Notes: generated by a model from the letters alone, not told the origin. A stretch of 64,000 bases of DNA from Bacillus sonorensis NBRC 101234 = KCTC 13918 (GCF_001592005.1 NZ_BCVZ01000001.1:248001-312000); one strand, 5' to 3'; numbered from the stretch's first letter, positions 9,465 to 19,095 are shown. Numbers and translations are program-made.

Positions 9465-9749
9465 TTATGTTCTCATGTAAAGTTCAGGTCCGGCTCTCAC
9501 CCGTTTTGACGTTTTTTTGCAAGCTGCGGGGGCCCTTTCTTTCGCCATATCATCAAGCATTACCCGCCTCCACTCAAAAATATCGGCCTGTTTCCTTTCT
9601 GCATGCTGCGAAAAGGCACCGGAAAACGCCTCCGCCTGCTGGTATGTACTTGCGATCCTTCTGAAAATCTCCTGGCTGCCGTTGGCGGGAATCACCCAAT
9701 TCAGCAGCAAGGCTGTCCACATTTTAAAAAAAGCAATAATACCCTTCAC
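9465..9749 (-). CDS. Small basic protein, YwcI-like
   Basis: 94 residues with a short hydrophobic N-terminus (about residues 4-20, containing a WxxxLLNWV pattern) followed by a charged helical region rich in Ala, Arg and Gln. Start GTG 9749 has GGAGGG six bases upstream. The function is unknown. Its place between sacT and vpr is that of ywcI in B. subtilis, and a hydrophobic N-terminus plus basic helix fits my recollection of YwcI, but I cannot confirm homology by search. It could be a membrane-anchored protein. Confidence 0.65.
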   Translation of the reverse strand: MKGIIAFFKMWTALLLNWVIPANGSQEIFRRIASTYQQAEAFSGAFSQHAERKQADIFEWRRVMLDDMAKERAPAACKKTSKRVRAGPELYMRT

Positions 9750-9779
9750 ACGTATCCCTCCAGTTTCAATTTTGTAAAA

Positions 9780-10215
9780 CTAGCAACTCTATTAAACTTC
9801 TGACACTATCTTATCCCAGCAAAATGAAAATGTTTGTCACAATGTGAGTGAAAAAAGATTCTAGTTTTTAGAAGTTTTGTTGAAAACTGAAGGAATCGGA
9901 TCAAAAAGAGAATCCACAGGCTTTTTGAACTTATTCACAGATTATCCTAAAGATAAACACATCATACCCACAATACATATCCACATATCCACATAATTAT
10001 TCAACATTTAGTACAAGAACACATATTCCCTACTATATCTATACACAGATTTATTAACATATTCACAATAAATTGTGTATAAACCTGAATAACCACAAAC
10101 CATTTCATTGAATATATGAAAATTATTTCTATATATAGAAGGATTTTTTCGAAAATAAGAGAATATTTAAAAAGTTTCTAACTCTTAGTATCACATTTAA
10201 AAGGGGGATATCGTA
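9780..10215 (+). promoter_or_regulatory. Upstream region of vpr with an array of CACA motifs
   Basis: An AT-rich, gene-free stretch. On the plus strand it contains many same-orientation hexamers ending in CACA or AACA, including TTCACA (9934 and 10062), TTAACA (10054) and TCCACA (9979, 9987). The pair TTAACA-N2-TTCACA resembles half-sites of the Pho regulator PhoP, which I recall acting on vpr in B. subtilis. I cannot fix one promoter with confidence. AAAGGGGG precedes the vpr start. Confidence 0.4.
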
Positions 10216-12636
10216 TTGAAAAAAGGTCTTATCCGCTATTCCATTTTTGCTTTCATTCTATTTTTCACTTTATCTACATTCCTCACCGGAGTTCAGGCAA
10301 AAACAATGTCCAAAAAAGCTTCTCCGGAACTTGAGAAAGCCGAAATCTTTGGAGATATTGACGTGACATCCGATAAACTGACAACAGTCATCGTTGAATT
10401 AAAAGAGAAATCGATTGCTGAAGCAAAAGCTGAGGGGGAGAAGCAAACTAAAGCCTCTTTAAAAACGGTGCGCAGCAAAGTGAAAGACGAGGCCTTCAAA
10501 AAGGTGAAGAAGGCCAAAATCAAGCGGGAATACGACCGGGTTTTTTCCGGATTTTCCATGAAGCTGCCTGCAAGTGAAATTCCAAAGCTTCTTTCGGTCA
10601 AAGCGGTTAAAGCTGTCTATCCAAACGCGACATACAAACCGGACAATATAAAGAAAAAAAGCGCTGCACTTGCTGCGGACGCCATTTATCCACAAATGGA
10701 TAAAAGCGCCCCATACATCGGTGCGGATCAGGCTTGGAAATCAGGATACACCGGAAAAGGCATCAAAGTAGCCGTCATTGACACCGGTGTTGATTATACA
10801 CACCCTGATCTGAAGAAAAATTTCGGGCCTTACAAAGGGTATGACTTTGTGGATAATGACTACGATCCACAGGAAACGCCGAACGGAGATCCCCGCGGAG
10901 AATCAACTGACCATGGCACACATGTTGCAGGCACGATCGCAGCAAACGGCCAAATCAAGGGTGTGGCGCCTGAAGCTACTCTCCTTGCATACCGCGTCCT
11001 GGGACCAGGAGGTTCCGGAACAACTGAAAATGTCATCGCAGGTATCGAAAAGGCCGTGGCAGACGGAGCGAAAGTCATGAACCTTTCCTTAGGCAATTCG
11101 CTCAACAGCCCTGATTACGCGACGAGCATCGCGCTTGACTGGGCGATGTCTGAAGGCGTAACCGCCGTTACATCAAATGGCAACAGCGGACCGGAAAACT
11201 GGACGGTCGGATCTCCCGGAACCTCGAGGGAGGCGATTTCTGTAGGCGCCTCACAGCTTCCGTATCATGAATACGCAGTAACATTCGCCTCCTATGGGAC
11301 AGCGAAAGTGATGGGATATGATGAAGAAAAAGACCTTCAGGCATTGAGCAACCAAGAAGTTGAGCTTGTTGACGCAGGACTTGGACAAGCCGACGATTTC
11401 GCCGGAAAGGATGTAAAAGGCAAAGTGGCTGTGATCCAAAGGGGCGCTATTGCGTTTGTGGATAAAGCCGAAAACGCTAAAAAAGCCGGGGCTGTCGGAG
11501 TTGTAGTCTACAATAATGTGCCCGGTGAAATTGATGCCAATGTAGTCGGCCTGGCCGTTCCGACGATCAAGCTCTCAAAAGAAGAAGGGGAGAGTCTCGT
11601 TCAGGAAATAAAAGCGGGGAAACGTTCGGCCGTCTTTTCGTTCACCCTGGAAAAGGAGCTTGGCGAAACGATCGCATCATTTTCATCGCGCGGACCTGTG
11701 ATGGACACCTGGATGATTAAGCCGGATGTCGCGGCACCGGGTGTTAATATCGTCAGTACGGTTCCAACGCACGATCCGAATAACCCTTACGGCTACGCCT
11801 CAATGCAGGGAACCAGCATGGCTTCGCCTCATGTGGCCGGAACGGCGGCGATTGTAAAACAGGCAAAACCGGACTGGACGCCGGAGCAAATAAAAGCCGT
11901 CCTCATGAACACAGCGGAAAAATTAACGGATGAAAACGGAAAGCTCTACCCCCACAATACGCAAGGGGCGGGCAGCATTCGGATCATGGATGCTTTGCAG
12001 GCTACATCAATCGTTGCACCTGGCAGCCATTCCTACGGAACATTCATGAAGGATAAAGGAAAACAGACGAAAAAACAAACCATTACTATCGATAACCTTT
12101 CATCCTATCGAAAAGCCTATCAGCTTGAATATTCTTTTAAAGGGCAGGGCATATCGGTAAAAGGAACGGAACAGGTCGTCATCCCTGCAAAGAAAACAGG
12201 AAAGGCGGCTGCCAGTGTAACCGTCAATTCGGCAAAAACGAAAGCGGGGACTTATGAAGGAACCGTCTATGTCCGCGAAGGAGGCAAAAAAGTTGCCGAA
12301 ATCCCGACTCTGTTAATCGTCAAAGAACCTGACTATCCTCGTGTTACATCGGTAACCGTCGAACCGGGAGCAGCGCAGGGAACATATTCGGTTGAAGCCT
12401 ATCTTCCAGGAGGAGCCGAAGAGCTGGCATTTCTCGTTTATGACAAAAACCTCGAATTTATCGGACAGGCCGCTGTCTATAAAAACCAGGGAAAAGGCTA
12501 CCAATCCTATCAATGGAACGGCAAAATCAATGGTTCTTCCGCTCTTAAGCCGGGCGAGTATTACATGCTCGCTTATGCCTCTGCAAAGGGGAAATCAAGC
12601 TACGTTCTGACGGAAGAACCGTTTATCGTCGAATAA
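10216..12636 (+). CDS. vpr: Minor extracellular serine protease Vpr
   Basis: Secreted subtilisin-family (S8A) protease, 806 residues. In order: signal peptide (1-28, ending VQA-KT), I9 propeptide inhibitor domain (about 55-140), catalytic domain with Asp189 (VAVIDTGVDYTHPDL), His233 (DHGTHVAGT) and Ser534 (GTSMASPHVAG), a PA domain inserted between His and Ser (about 370-460), and a C-terminal region with Fn3/FlgD-like strands (SYQWNGKI near 760). Start TTG 10216 with AAAGGGGG. Processing to a shorter mature form is expected. A strong terminator follows. Confidence 0.96.
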   Translation: MKKGLIRYSIFAFILFFTLSTFLTGVQAKTMSKKASPELEKAEIFGDIDVTSDKLTTVIVELKEKSIAEAKAEGEKQTKASLKTVRSKVKDEAFKKVKKAKIKREYDRVFSGFSMKLPASEIPKLLSVKAVKAVYPNATYKPDNIKKKSAALAADAIYPQMDKSAPYIGADQAWKSGYTGKGIKVAVIDTGVDYTHPDLKKNFGPYKGYDFVDNDYDPQETPNGDPRGESTDHGTHVAGTIAANGQIKGVAPEATLLAYRVLGPGGSGTTENVIAGIEKAVADGAKVMNLSLGNSLNSPDYATSIALDWAMSEGVTAVTSNGNSGPENWTVGSPGTSREAISVGASQLPYHEYAVTFASYGTAKVMGYDEEKDLQALSNQEVELVDAGLGQADDFAGKDVKGKVAVIQRGAIAFVDKAENAKKAGAVGVVVYNNVPGEIDANVVGLAVPTIKLSKEEGESLVQEIKAGKRSAVFSFTLEKELGETIASFSSRGPVMDTWMIKPDVAAPGVNIVSTVPTHDPNNPYGYASMQGTSMASPHVAGTAAIVKQAKPDWTPEQIKAVLMNTAEKLTDENGKLYPHNTQGAGSIRIMDALQATSIVAPGSHSYGTFMKDKGKQTKKQTITIDNLSSYRKAYQLEYSFKGQGISVKGTEQVVIPAKKTGKAAASVTVNSAKTKAGTYEGTVYVREGGKKVAEIPTLLIVKEPDYPRVTSVTVEPGAAQGTYSVEAYLPGGAEELAFLVYDKNLEFIGQAAVYKNQGKGYQSYQWNGKINGSSALKPGEYYMLAYASAKGKSSYVLTEEPFIVE

Positions 12637-12640
12637 TGAC

Positions 12641-12676
12641 AAGCCTTGTTGAGAGCCACTCAACAAGGCTTTTTTA
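12641..12676 (+). terminator. Terminator of vpr
   Basis: AAGCCTTGTTGAG / CTCAACAAGGCTT stem followed by T residues, a few bases after the stop codon. Confidence 0.9.
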
Positions 12677-12769
12677 TGTTAAAATACGGATAATGGAAAT
12701 CCCTCGCGTTCACGGGAGAAACCTCTTCTCTTCAAAACGTGAAAAAAGCTACCGGAGGGCTTTGTATAT

Positions 12770-13018
12770 ATGCTTCCATTTCTCATATTATTCGGTTTGT
12801 CCTTCATGACTGTCTGCTTTATCTGTTTCACGTTTTTTTATGTCATCATCAACGTGCAAAAACAGCAGCCGCATCCTTTTCAGAAAGCGGCGGAGCAAAC
12901 GGTCGATACCGTCCTCCTCATCCCGCTGAGCTGGCTGTTTACAGCTGTATATATATGCGGCCTGTTCATTCTCCTCCCGGCCCGCTATCTGTTGAACATC
13001 TTTCAGCAGAAGCGATAA
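12770..13018 (+). CDS. Small two-helix membrane protein, unknown
   Basis: 82 residues with two clear membrane segments (about 3-25 and 48-70) joined by a polar loop, and a basic tail QQKR. The ATG at 12770 has a GGAGGG site eight bases upstream, the main evidence that it is real. An overlapping frame in phase +1 lacks this. Its stop is two bases from the ywcH stop on the other strand with no terminator between them, so the mRNAs may overlap. Family not recognised. Confidence 0.7.
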   Translation: MLPFLILFGLSFMTVCFICFTFFYVIINVQKQQPHPFQKAAEQTVDTVLLIPLSWLFTAVYICGLFILLPARYLLNIFQQKR

Positions 13019-13020
13019 TG

Positions 13021-14022
13021 TTAGTTTTGAAACGCTTCAGCCAAAAGCCTGTATGACGTCAGTTTATCTTGAAAGTCGTGCGTGATCGTCACCGCCATGA
13101 TTTCTTCGGTTCCGTATGCCTCAGCCAGTTTCAGCAGCTGTTTTTTCACCTGCCCGCGAGTACCGATCACCATGCGTTTCCGGTTGTCTTCGATTCTCTT
13201 CTTCTCATAAGGCGAATACTGATATGACAGGGCCGTGTCCAAAGATGGAAAACCTTCTGTCACCATTCCCTGCTCATTCGCCAGTAAAGAATAATCAAGA
13301 CTTTTGGCAAGCCGCTCCGCCGCTTCTTCCGTCTCCGCGCAAAGGACAAATACGGCGACGGTCGATCTCGGTTGATCTCCCAGTATGGAAGGCTTGAACC
13401 TTTCTTTATAAAGCCGGACCGCATCTTCTCCCCCTTCACCGTTTATAAACTGGGCAAAAGTGTAGGAGGCGCCGACCTGTGCGGCAAGCTTCGCACTTTC
13501 CCCTGATGAACCAAGCAGCCATACATCCGGCGCCGAACCGACCTTCGGAGATGCGGTAAGATTTGGAAAGCGATGGTGCTCATCGGCTTGATCGTATAAA
13601 TATGTAACCAGATCCCCGATTTGCTCAGGATACCTGTCAGCTCCGCGTCTGCCGCCGTCCTGCAGGGCCATCGAAGCAATCGGCATGCCCCCCGGCGCCC
13701 GTCCGAGTCCGGCATCGATCCTGCCTGGCGCAAGGCCTTCCAAAACACGAAAGTTTTCCGCCACTTTATAAGCACTGTAATGCGGGAGCATAACCCCTCC
13801 CGAGCCTATGCGGATTTTCTCTGTCTTGGCCGCAAGATAGCTCATGAGGACTTCCGGGCTTGAGCCTGCAAGGTTTCTTGAAAAATGGTGCTCAGAAACC
13901 CAAAATCTTTTATATCCGAGCTTCTCGGCCATTTTGGCAAGCTCAACCGTCTGTTGTAAAGCAGTTTCAGGCGTGCTTCCTTCAGCAACAGGCGATTGGT
14001 CCAATATACTTAAAGAGATCAT
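13021..14022 (-). CDS. ywcH: Luciferase-like flavin monooxygenase YwcH
   Basis: TIM-barrel protein of the bacterial luciferase-like (LLM class) flavin-dependent oxidoreductases, 333 residues. It has the N-terminal block LSILDQSPVAEGST, WVSEHHF near 43-49 and the conserved region GLGRAPGG near 105-112. It is predicted to use reduced FMN and O2, and the substrate is unknown. ATG 14022 follows GGAGTG. In B. subtilis the neighbour is the flavin reductase NfrA, as here, and NfrA could supply reduced FMN (inference). Confidence 0.9.
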   Translation of the reverse strand: MISLSILDQSPVAEGSTPETALQQTVELAKMAEKLGYKRFWVSEHHFSRNLAGSSPEVLMSYLAAKTEKIRIGSGGVMLPHYSAYKVAENFRVLEGLAPGRIDAGLGRAPGGMPIASMALQDGGRRGADRYPEQIGDLVTYLYDQADEHHRFPNLTASPKVGSAPDVWLLGSSGESAKLAAQVGASYTFAQFINGEGGEDAVRLYKERFKPSILGDQPRSTVAVFVLCAETEEAAERLAKSLDYSLLANEQGMVTEGFPSLDTALSYQYSPYEKKRIEDNRKRMVIGTRGQVKKQLLKLAEAYGTEEIMAVTITHDFQDKLTSYRLLAEAFQN

Positions 14023-14101
14023 ATTCTTTCACTCCAGTTTACTTTTTTAGCTGAAAAAGAAATAATAGTATCAAGTGAATATTAAAGGAGCATAAGGATT
14101 G

Positions 14102-14245
14102 ATGAATGAGAAAGAGCCAACACAAAAACCTGACGCCCCACATGAAGAAGAAAACTTTGCAAAAGGCTGTCTATTCGGAATCCTTTTTAGCCTTCCGATT
14201 TGGTTTATTGTTTATCTTCTGATCAAGCATTTCATCATCAAGTAG
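14102..14245 (+). CDS. 47-residue single-span membrane protein
   Basis: Short gene: an acidic/polar N-terminal 18 residues (MNEKEPTQKPDAPHEEEN), then one hydrophobic span from about residue 20 to 46 containing GCLFGILFSLPIW. AAAGGAG lies 11 bases before the ATG, and an in-frame TTG at 14099 is eight bases from it. A terminator follows at 14262. Frame, ribosome site and terminator together support a real small membrane protein between ywcH and nfrA. The function is unknown. It resembles in layout many Bacillus small bitopic proteins. Confidence 0.6.
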   Translation: MNEKEPTQKPDAPHEEENFAKGCLFGILFSLPIWFIVYLLIKHFIIK

Positions 14246-14261
14246 AGACAAGGCATACGAC

Positions 14262-14290
14262 AAGGCCGCCGACACGATCGGCAGCCTTTT
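14262..14290 (+). terminator. Terminator of the 47-codon gene
   Basis: AAGGCCGCCGA / TCGGCAGCCTT stem with one bulge followed by TTTGC, 17 bases past the stop codon. Confidence 0.6.
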
Positions 14291-14296
14291 GCTTTG

Positions 14297-14322
14297 AAAG
14301 GGGAGGTTTTGGCCGCCCCTTT
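14297..14322 (-). terminator. Terminator of nfrA
   Basis: AAAGGGG-GG / CC-CCCCTTT hairpin directly overlapping the nfrA stop codon on the minus strand. Confidence 0.65.
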
Positions 14323-15070
14323 ATCTTTTATTAAATCCTTTTTCTTTCACAAATTGATTCATATATGTTCGTTTCGGTTCTTTTAGATGTTGGGTGATTT
14401 GCTCAGTCCACTTGTCTGTCCGCTTGCCGCCTGTCCTGTTTTGATAATAGCTTGAAATGGTTTCGTCATATTCGGACAAATGCTTATGAAAGTCCTGCTC
14501 ATCCAGGTTGTAGGTATTTTCATGATAAATATGTTCAAGCGGCAGCCTTGGCTTTTTCGCAGACGGATTGGCCGGATGGCCGACGACAAAGCCGAACAGC
14601 GGAAGCACGTATTCAGGCGTTTTCAGTATCTCAGCGACTTTATCCAGATCGTTTCGAATTCCGCCGATATAGCAGATGCCGAGCCCCATCGATTCAGCAG
14701 CAACCGCCATATTCTGAGCTGCGAGCGCCGCGTCAATGACGCTGACCATAAATGTTTCCGTTCCTTCCAGAGCAGCCTTAACATCTTCTCCTCTGTCGCG
14801 GGACACTTTATCATGGCGATAAAGATCTGCACAAAAAACAAACAGATGGCCGTTTTTCTCGACATACGGCTGGTTGCCGGCCAAAGCCGCAAGTTCGCGT
14901 TTTTTGCCCTGATCAGTCACGCCGATAATTGAATAAGCCTGAATATAGCTTGACGTCGATGCGCATTGAGCGCTTTCCACGAGCAAACGAATCTCTTCAT
15001 CTGTCAGGAGCTGATCTGTGAAAGACCTGATCGAACGGTGATTTAATATCGTTTCAATCGTTTGATTCAT
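14321..15070 (-). CDS. nfrA: NADPH-dependent FMN oxidoreductase NfrA
   Basis: Nitroreductase-fold flavin reductase, 249 residues. The FMN-binding motif HRSIRSF is at residues 12-18 and the GLGICYIGG core near 130-138. It reduces free flavins and nitro compounds with NADPH and acts in the cytoplasm. B. subtilis NfrA1 (YwcG) is stress-induced. ATG 15070 follows GAGGTAGG. It lies beside ywcH on the same strand but is separated from it by the 47-codon plus-strand gene, so it is probably transcribed alone. Confidence 0.93.
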   Translation of the reverse strand: MNQTIETILNHRSIRSFTDQLLTDEEIRLLVESAQCASTSSYIQAYSIIGVTDQGKKRELAALAGNQPYVEKNGHLFVFCADLYRHDKVSRDRGEDVKAALEGTETFMVSVIDAALAAQNMAVAAESMGLGICYIGGIRNDLDKVAEILKTPEYVLPLFGFVVGHPANPSAKKPRLPLEHIYHENTYNLDEQDFHKHLSEYDETISSYYQNRTGGKRTDKWTEQITQHLKEPKRTYMNQFVKEKGFNKR

Positions 15071-15210
15071 CTTCCTACCTCCTCTTCATCTTTATCATAT
15101 CCAATATCTGCTTCTCTCTAAAGCAAAACGGCTTATCCGCCTGAAAAAGAGTTCTTTTTCTTATGTTAAAATGATAGAATCATCTTAATATTTTTGAATC
15201 GGAAAGGAAG

Positions 15211-16392
15211 ATGACGGTGGATTCCTTAATGAAAGAACTTGATGATTTATATCCGGAAATGGTCGAGCTCAGAAGACATTTTCACCAATACCCAGAGCTG
15301 TCCCATCAAGAGGTGGAGACACCGCTGACCATTGCAAACTATTTGAAAAACCTCGGAATCGAAGTAAGAACAAATGTCGGCGGACAAGGGGTCGTCGGTG
15401 TGATCAGAGGGGAACGGCCGGGAAGAACGGCCGCCCTCAGGGCCGACTTTGATGCGCTCCCCATACAGGATCAAAAAGATGTGCCATACCGGTCAACAGT
15501 CCCCGGTGTCATGCACGCCTGCGGCCATGATGCACATACTTCCGCCCTCTTGATCGCCGCAAAAGCGCTAAGCAGACACCGGCAGCATCTAAAAGGAAAC
15601 ATCGTCCTGATCCACCAGTTTGGTGAAGAGGTCACACCAGGCGGGGCAAAGCCGATGATTGAAGACGGCTGCCTGGACGGAGTGGACGCCATCTTCGGCA
15701 CCCACATTTGGGCTCCTATGCCGCTTGGCCAAGTCGGGATAAAGCCGGGGGCCATAATGGCGGCGGCGGACAAATTTACCATCACGATTACCGGCCGCGG
15801 CGGACACGGAGGCGCGCCTCACCTGACTGCAGACGCCTTGCTGACGGGAGCTTCCGTCGTCAGTCACCTTCAGCAGATCGTCAGCCGCAGAATAGATCCG
15901 ACTGAGGCGGCAGTCATTTCAATCGGAACATTCCATTCCGGCCAGGCTTTTAACGTCATTGCTGAAGAGGCCGTGATTGAAGGAACGGTGCGCACCTTTT
16001 CGAAACAGGTTCAGGAGACGGTCATCACCGAGATGGAGCGCGTCATTAAAGGCGTTTGCGACAGCAATGGAGCGTCCTTCAAGTTCGACTATGAAAAGGG
16101 CTACCCGCCCGTCATCAACCATGAAAAGGAAACAGGCATTGTTCGGGAATGCGCGAAGGAGATTGTTGGCGAAGAGGCCGTTATCGAGCTTGCACCCAAT
16201 ATGATCGGCGAAGATTTTTCCTATTATCTTGAACGCGTCCCGGGATCATTCTTTTTTACAGGGGCGGGAAATCAAACGACGGAAGCGGTCTATCCGCACC
16301 ATCATCCGAAGTTTGATATTGATGAAAGAGCCATGCTGAATGCAGCGAAGATCCTCGTGTCGTCGGCTCTTGAGTTTTTAGGCGAAAAGTAA
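15211..16392 (+). CDS. M20D family amidohydrolase (N-acyl amino acid / hippurate hydrolase type)
   Basis: Zinc- or manganese-dependent amidohydrolase of the M20D group, 393 residues, related to B. subtilis YhaA, YtnL and YkuR. Metal-binding motifs visible: MHACGHDAHTS near 105-115, HQFGEEVTPGG near 137-147 and, late in the chain, PNMIGEDFSYY and HHHPKFDID. A dimerisation domain (about 185-300) interrupts the catalytic domain. The likely substrates are N-acylated amino acids or other amides. ATG 15211 is close to AAAGGAAG, and GTG 15217 has better spacing, so the start is uncertain by two codons. A strong terminator follows. Confidence 0.85.
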   Translation: MTVDSLMKELDDLYPEMVELRRHFHQYPELSHQEVETPLTIANYLKNLGIEVRTNVGGQGVVGVIRGERPGRTAALRADFDALPIQDQKDVPYRSTVPGVMHACGHDAHTSALLIAAKALSRHRQHLKGNIVLIHQFGEEVTPGGAKPMIEDGCLDGVDAIFGTHIWAPMPLGQVGIKPGAIMAAADKFTITITGRGGHGGAPHLTADALLTGASVVSHLQQIVSRRIDPTEAAVISIGTFHSGQAFNVIAEEAVIEGTVRTFSKQVQETVITEMERVIKGVCDSNGASFKFDYEKGYPPVINHEKETGIVRECAKEIVGEEAVIELAPNMIGEDFSYYLERVPGSFFFTGAGNQTTEAVYPHHHPKFDIDERAMLNAAKILVSSALEFLGEK

Positions 16393-16420
16393 AGACAGCC
16401 CGGACAGGCTGTCTTTTTTT
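16391..16420. terminator. Bidirectional terminator between amidohydrolase and rodA
   Basis: AAAGACAGCC / GGCTGTCTTT stem plus T run between convergent genes. Confidence 0.85.
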
Positions 16421-16423
16421 CAT

Positions 16424-17593
16424 TTATTTAAACATGTAGCCTTGATATTTCGTCAACTGGCAGCTCGCATTGTAGACGATCGCATACCCGATCAGCGCCG
16501 ACAGGACAGAGCTCCCCCCATAGCTGATAAACAGCAAAGGAACACCTGTAACAGGCATCAATCCGATGTTCATTCCGATGTTCTGGAAGGCGTGAATGAC
16601 GATTAAAGCCGTATACCCCACGCAGAAATACGAAGCAAACCTGTTGTAGGGATGAATCCTGTCGATTAATACGACAAGCCGGTAAATTAAGAGAAAGAAC
16701 ATGATAACCACAAATGTGCAGCCGATAAAACCAAAGCTCTCCCCGATCACGGAGAAAATAAAGTCTGTTTCGCCCTCAGGGACATACACTTTTAAATGGT
16801 TGATGCCGGTTCCGAAAATTTCTCCTGATCCGATCGCCGTCACAGCCTGTTCTGTCTGATATGTATCATTGGCCGACTGCTGGTTTGAATCGACCCACGT
16901 CATGACCCGATTGATCTGGTATTGTTTAATATGAAGTACATTTTCGGAAAAATCCGGAAAATTAATAACCAAAAACAATACAAGCAGGACAAGCGATATA
17001 CCTGAACCGGCAATGATGGAAATCAACTTCCAGTTCACACCTGACAAAAACACCATGACGGCAACAAAAAACATGCAGATCCCCGCCGTCCCGGCATCCT
17101 GCATTAAAATTAATCCCACTGGCACAGCAGAGATCCCTGCGATTTTCAGCAATAGATAAACATCCTCGCGCAAGGACCGCGCACCCTTAGGAGTCGCTTT
17201 GGAAATCACAGAAGCCAGCATCATGATCAAGCCGATTTTCATGAATTCCGACGGCTGCAAAGTAATTGTTCCAAATTGAAACCAGCTCTTTGCCCCGTTC
17301 TTCACCGGCGCGATCGATGCCGGGCTGAATTTTAAAATGATCAGCAATGCGATTCCCATTATGAATACGTATATACTAAGCTTTTCAAGCTGCTCTAAAT
17401 CAAAATAAAGAAAGCCGACAATAATTGAAATGCCAAGCATATAAAAAATCAATTGTTTTCCGGGATAGCCCAATAAAGAAAACGACGGCTGCGCAGCATA
17501 GACAGCCACTACACTAATGATTAAAAATGTGCTTAATATAAAAATTAAATCACCCTGGTAAAAGGGACTTGTATTATTTTTTTTCTGATTCAT
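16424..17593 (-). CDS. rodA: Rod-shape SEDS protein RodA
   Basis: Polytopic SEDS-family peptidoglycan glycosyltransferase, 389 residues with about ten membrane segments, part of the elongation machinery. The diagnostic SEDS blocks are visible: [19 protein letters not shown] (about 105-123), [20 protein letters not shown] (loop with the conserved Glu/Asp) and [15 protein letters not shown] near 355. The segment [16 protein letters not shown] and LRED region match my memory of B. subtilis RodA (YwcF) best, so I assign this copy as the orthologue. A second paralogue lies 142 bases upstream on the same strand. Confidence 0.85.
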   Translation of the reverse strand: MNQKKNNTSPFYQGDLIFILSTFLIISVVAVYAAQPSFSLLGYPGKQLIFYMLGISIIVGFLYFDLEQLEKLSIYVFIMGIALLIILKFSPASIAPVKNGAKSWFQFGTITLQPSEFMKIGLIMMLASVISKATPKGARSLREDVYLLLKIAGISAVPVGLILMQDAGTAGICMFFVAVMVFLSGVNWKLISIIAGSGISLVLLVLFLVINFPDFSENVLHIKQYQINRVMTWVDSNQQSANDTYQTEQAVTAIGSGEIFGTGINHLKVYVPEGETDFIFSVIGESFGFIGCTFVVIMFFLLIYRLVVLIDRIHPYNRFASYFCVGYTALIVIHAFQNIGMNIGLMPVTGVPLLFISYGGSSVLSALIGYAIVYNASCQLTKYQGYMFK

Positions 17594-17709
17594 TATACCC
17601 CGCCTTACTTCATATCAAAAACAGCCATCTTTCATTATACATGAATCATGTCGAAGAATACATGAAAAGCGGGGTGTTACTCGAAACAATCGCTCCCCTA
17701 TTTCAATCA

Positions 17710-17740
17710 AATAACAGCCTGAAAACATCAGACTGTTATT
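17710..17740 (-). terminator. Terminator between the two SEDS genes
   Basis: AATAACAG-CTGA / TCAG-CTGTTATT stem overlapping the stop codon of the upstream paralogue. The two copies are therefore probably separate transcription units. Confidence 0.6.
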
Positions 17741-18920
17741 TAAACATATATCTTTGATATTTTGTTAATTGGCAACTCGCATTATAGACAATCGCAAAGC
17801 CGGTTAAAGTGGCGATGATAGAGCTTCCCCCGTAGCTGACCAAAAGCAGGGGCACGCCTGTCACCGGCATGATGCCGATGTTCATCCCGATGTTTTGAAA
17901 TGTATGAATGACAATCAACGCAGTATAGCCGGCGCAGAAAAATGATGCGAACTTGCTAAACGGATGTATTCGGTCAATCAATACGACAAGCCGGTAAATT
18001 AAGAAGAAAAACATAATCACGACAAACGTACAGCCGACAAAACCGAAGCTTTCTCCGATGACGGCGAAAATAAAGTCTGTCTGCGCTTCAGGAACGTAGA
18101 CTTGAAGATTGTCTACACCATTCCCAAATACCTTTCCGGAACCGATCGCCATTTGCGCCTTGTCAACCTGCATTTTATCATCGGCGTTCTGCTCACTCGG
18201 ATTGACCCAGGTCATGACGCGGTTAATTTGATATTTCTCAATCCCGATGGATTCCGCTACGCTTGGGAAATGAATCATGACATATAAGATTAATGTAACT
18301 AAGGCGACGCCTGAACCAAATATAAGCGTGATTAACTTCCAGTTCACCCCCGACAGAAACACCATCACAAGGATGACAAACATAACGATTCCCGCGGTAC
18401 CCGTATCCTGCTCCAAAATCAATCCGAAAGGAACAACGGCAATCCCGAAGATCTTTAACAGGAACATCATATCCTCTTTTATCGTCCGCTTTCCTTTTGG
18501 GCCGTATTTTGACATAAATGAAGCCAGATACATGATCAAGCCAATTTTCATAAACTCTGAAGGCTGCAGGGTAAATCCCGGAAGCATGAACCAGCTTTTG
18601 GCGCCATTGATCACCGGCGCAAAGCGATAGCCCCCGATATAGGAGGGGCTGAATTTCAACACGATCAGCATGATGATGCCGAGCAGGTAAAAATAAAAGC
18701 TGAGCTTTTCAAGCTGTTCCAGGTCAAAGTAGAGAAACACGATGATGATAAAGGCCCCCAGCAAATAATACAGGAACTGTTTCATTGCAAAAGGCTCATT
18801 ATATTGGTTAAACTGCTGTGCGGCGTAAACCGCTACTATGCTGGTGATAAAAAATACAATAAAAGCAAAAATCAAATCACCTTGGTAAAAGGGATTTGTC
18901 ATATTCTTTTTTTGATTCAT
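17736..18920 (-). CDS. Second RodA/FtsW/SpoVE (SEDS) paralogue
   Basis: SEDS-family membrane protein, 394 residues, tandem to the rodA copy at 16424-17593. It shares the start PFYQGDLIF and the end [13 protein letters not shown] with that copy. It differs in the middle: an extra IGGYRF insertion before [11 protein letters not shown], different loop residues (LEQDTGTAG versus LMQDAGTAG) and [20 protein letters not shown]. All family-defining motifs are intact, so it is probably functional. ATG 18920 has AAGGGCGGG upstream. It may be a specialised elongation or sporulation SEDS protein, but this is inference. Confidence 0.85.
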   Translation of the reverse strand: MNQKKNMTNPFYQGDLIFAFIVFFITSIVAVYAAQQFNQYNEPFAMKQFLYYLLGAFIIIVFLYFDLEQLEKLSFYFYLLGIIMLIVLKFSPSYIGGYRFAPVINGAKSWFMLPGFTLQPSEFMKIGLIMYLASFMSKYGPKGKRTIKEDMMFLLKIFGIAVVPFGLILEQDTGTAGIVMFVILVMVFLSGVNWKLITLIFGSGVALVTLILYVMIHFPSVAESIGIEKYQINRVMTWVNPSEQNADDKMQVDKAQMAIGSGKVFGNGVDNLQVYVPEAQTDFIFAVIGESFGFVGCTFVVIMFFFLIYRLVVLIDRIHPFSKFASFFCAGYTALIVIHTFQNIGMNIGIMPVTGVPLLLVSYGGSSIIATLTGFAIVYNASCQLTKYQRYMFK

Positions 18921-19095
18921 TCAAAATCCCGCCCTTATTTCTGACACGATGAAATGGTATTAGAAAGACATATTGTCTTCCTCACAAATGATATGACGTA
19001 CAAATGCACAAAATGTTTCGGGTGAATCGCACACAAAACATTCCTTTTTTTATTTTAAAGGATATTTCCAAGTATTGTCGAAGTTGATAAAGTCA

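Noticed and set aside
9930-10000. Possible replication origin from TTATTCACA and TATCCACA sequences
   Set aside because: Too few DnaA-box matches and no dnaA/dnaN or partition context; better explained as PhoP-like or AT-rich promoter DNA.
12739-13056. Alternative longer frame overlapping the 82-codon membrane gene
   Set aside because: It lacks the ribosome site that the 12770 start has, and its translation is not hydrophobic in a sensible way.
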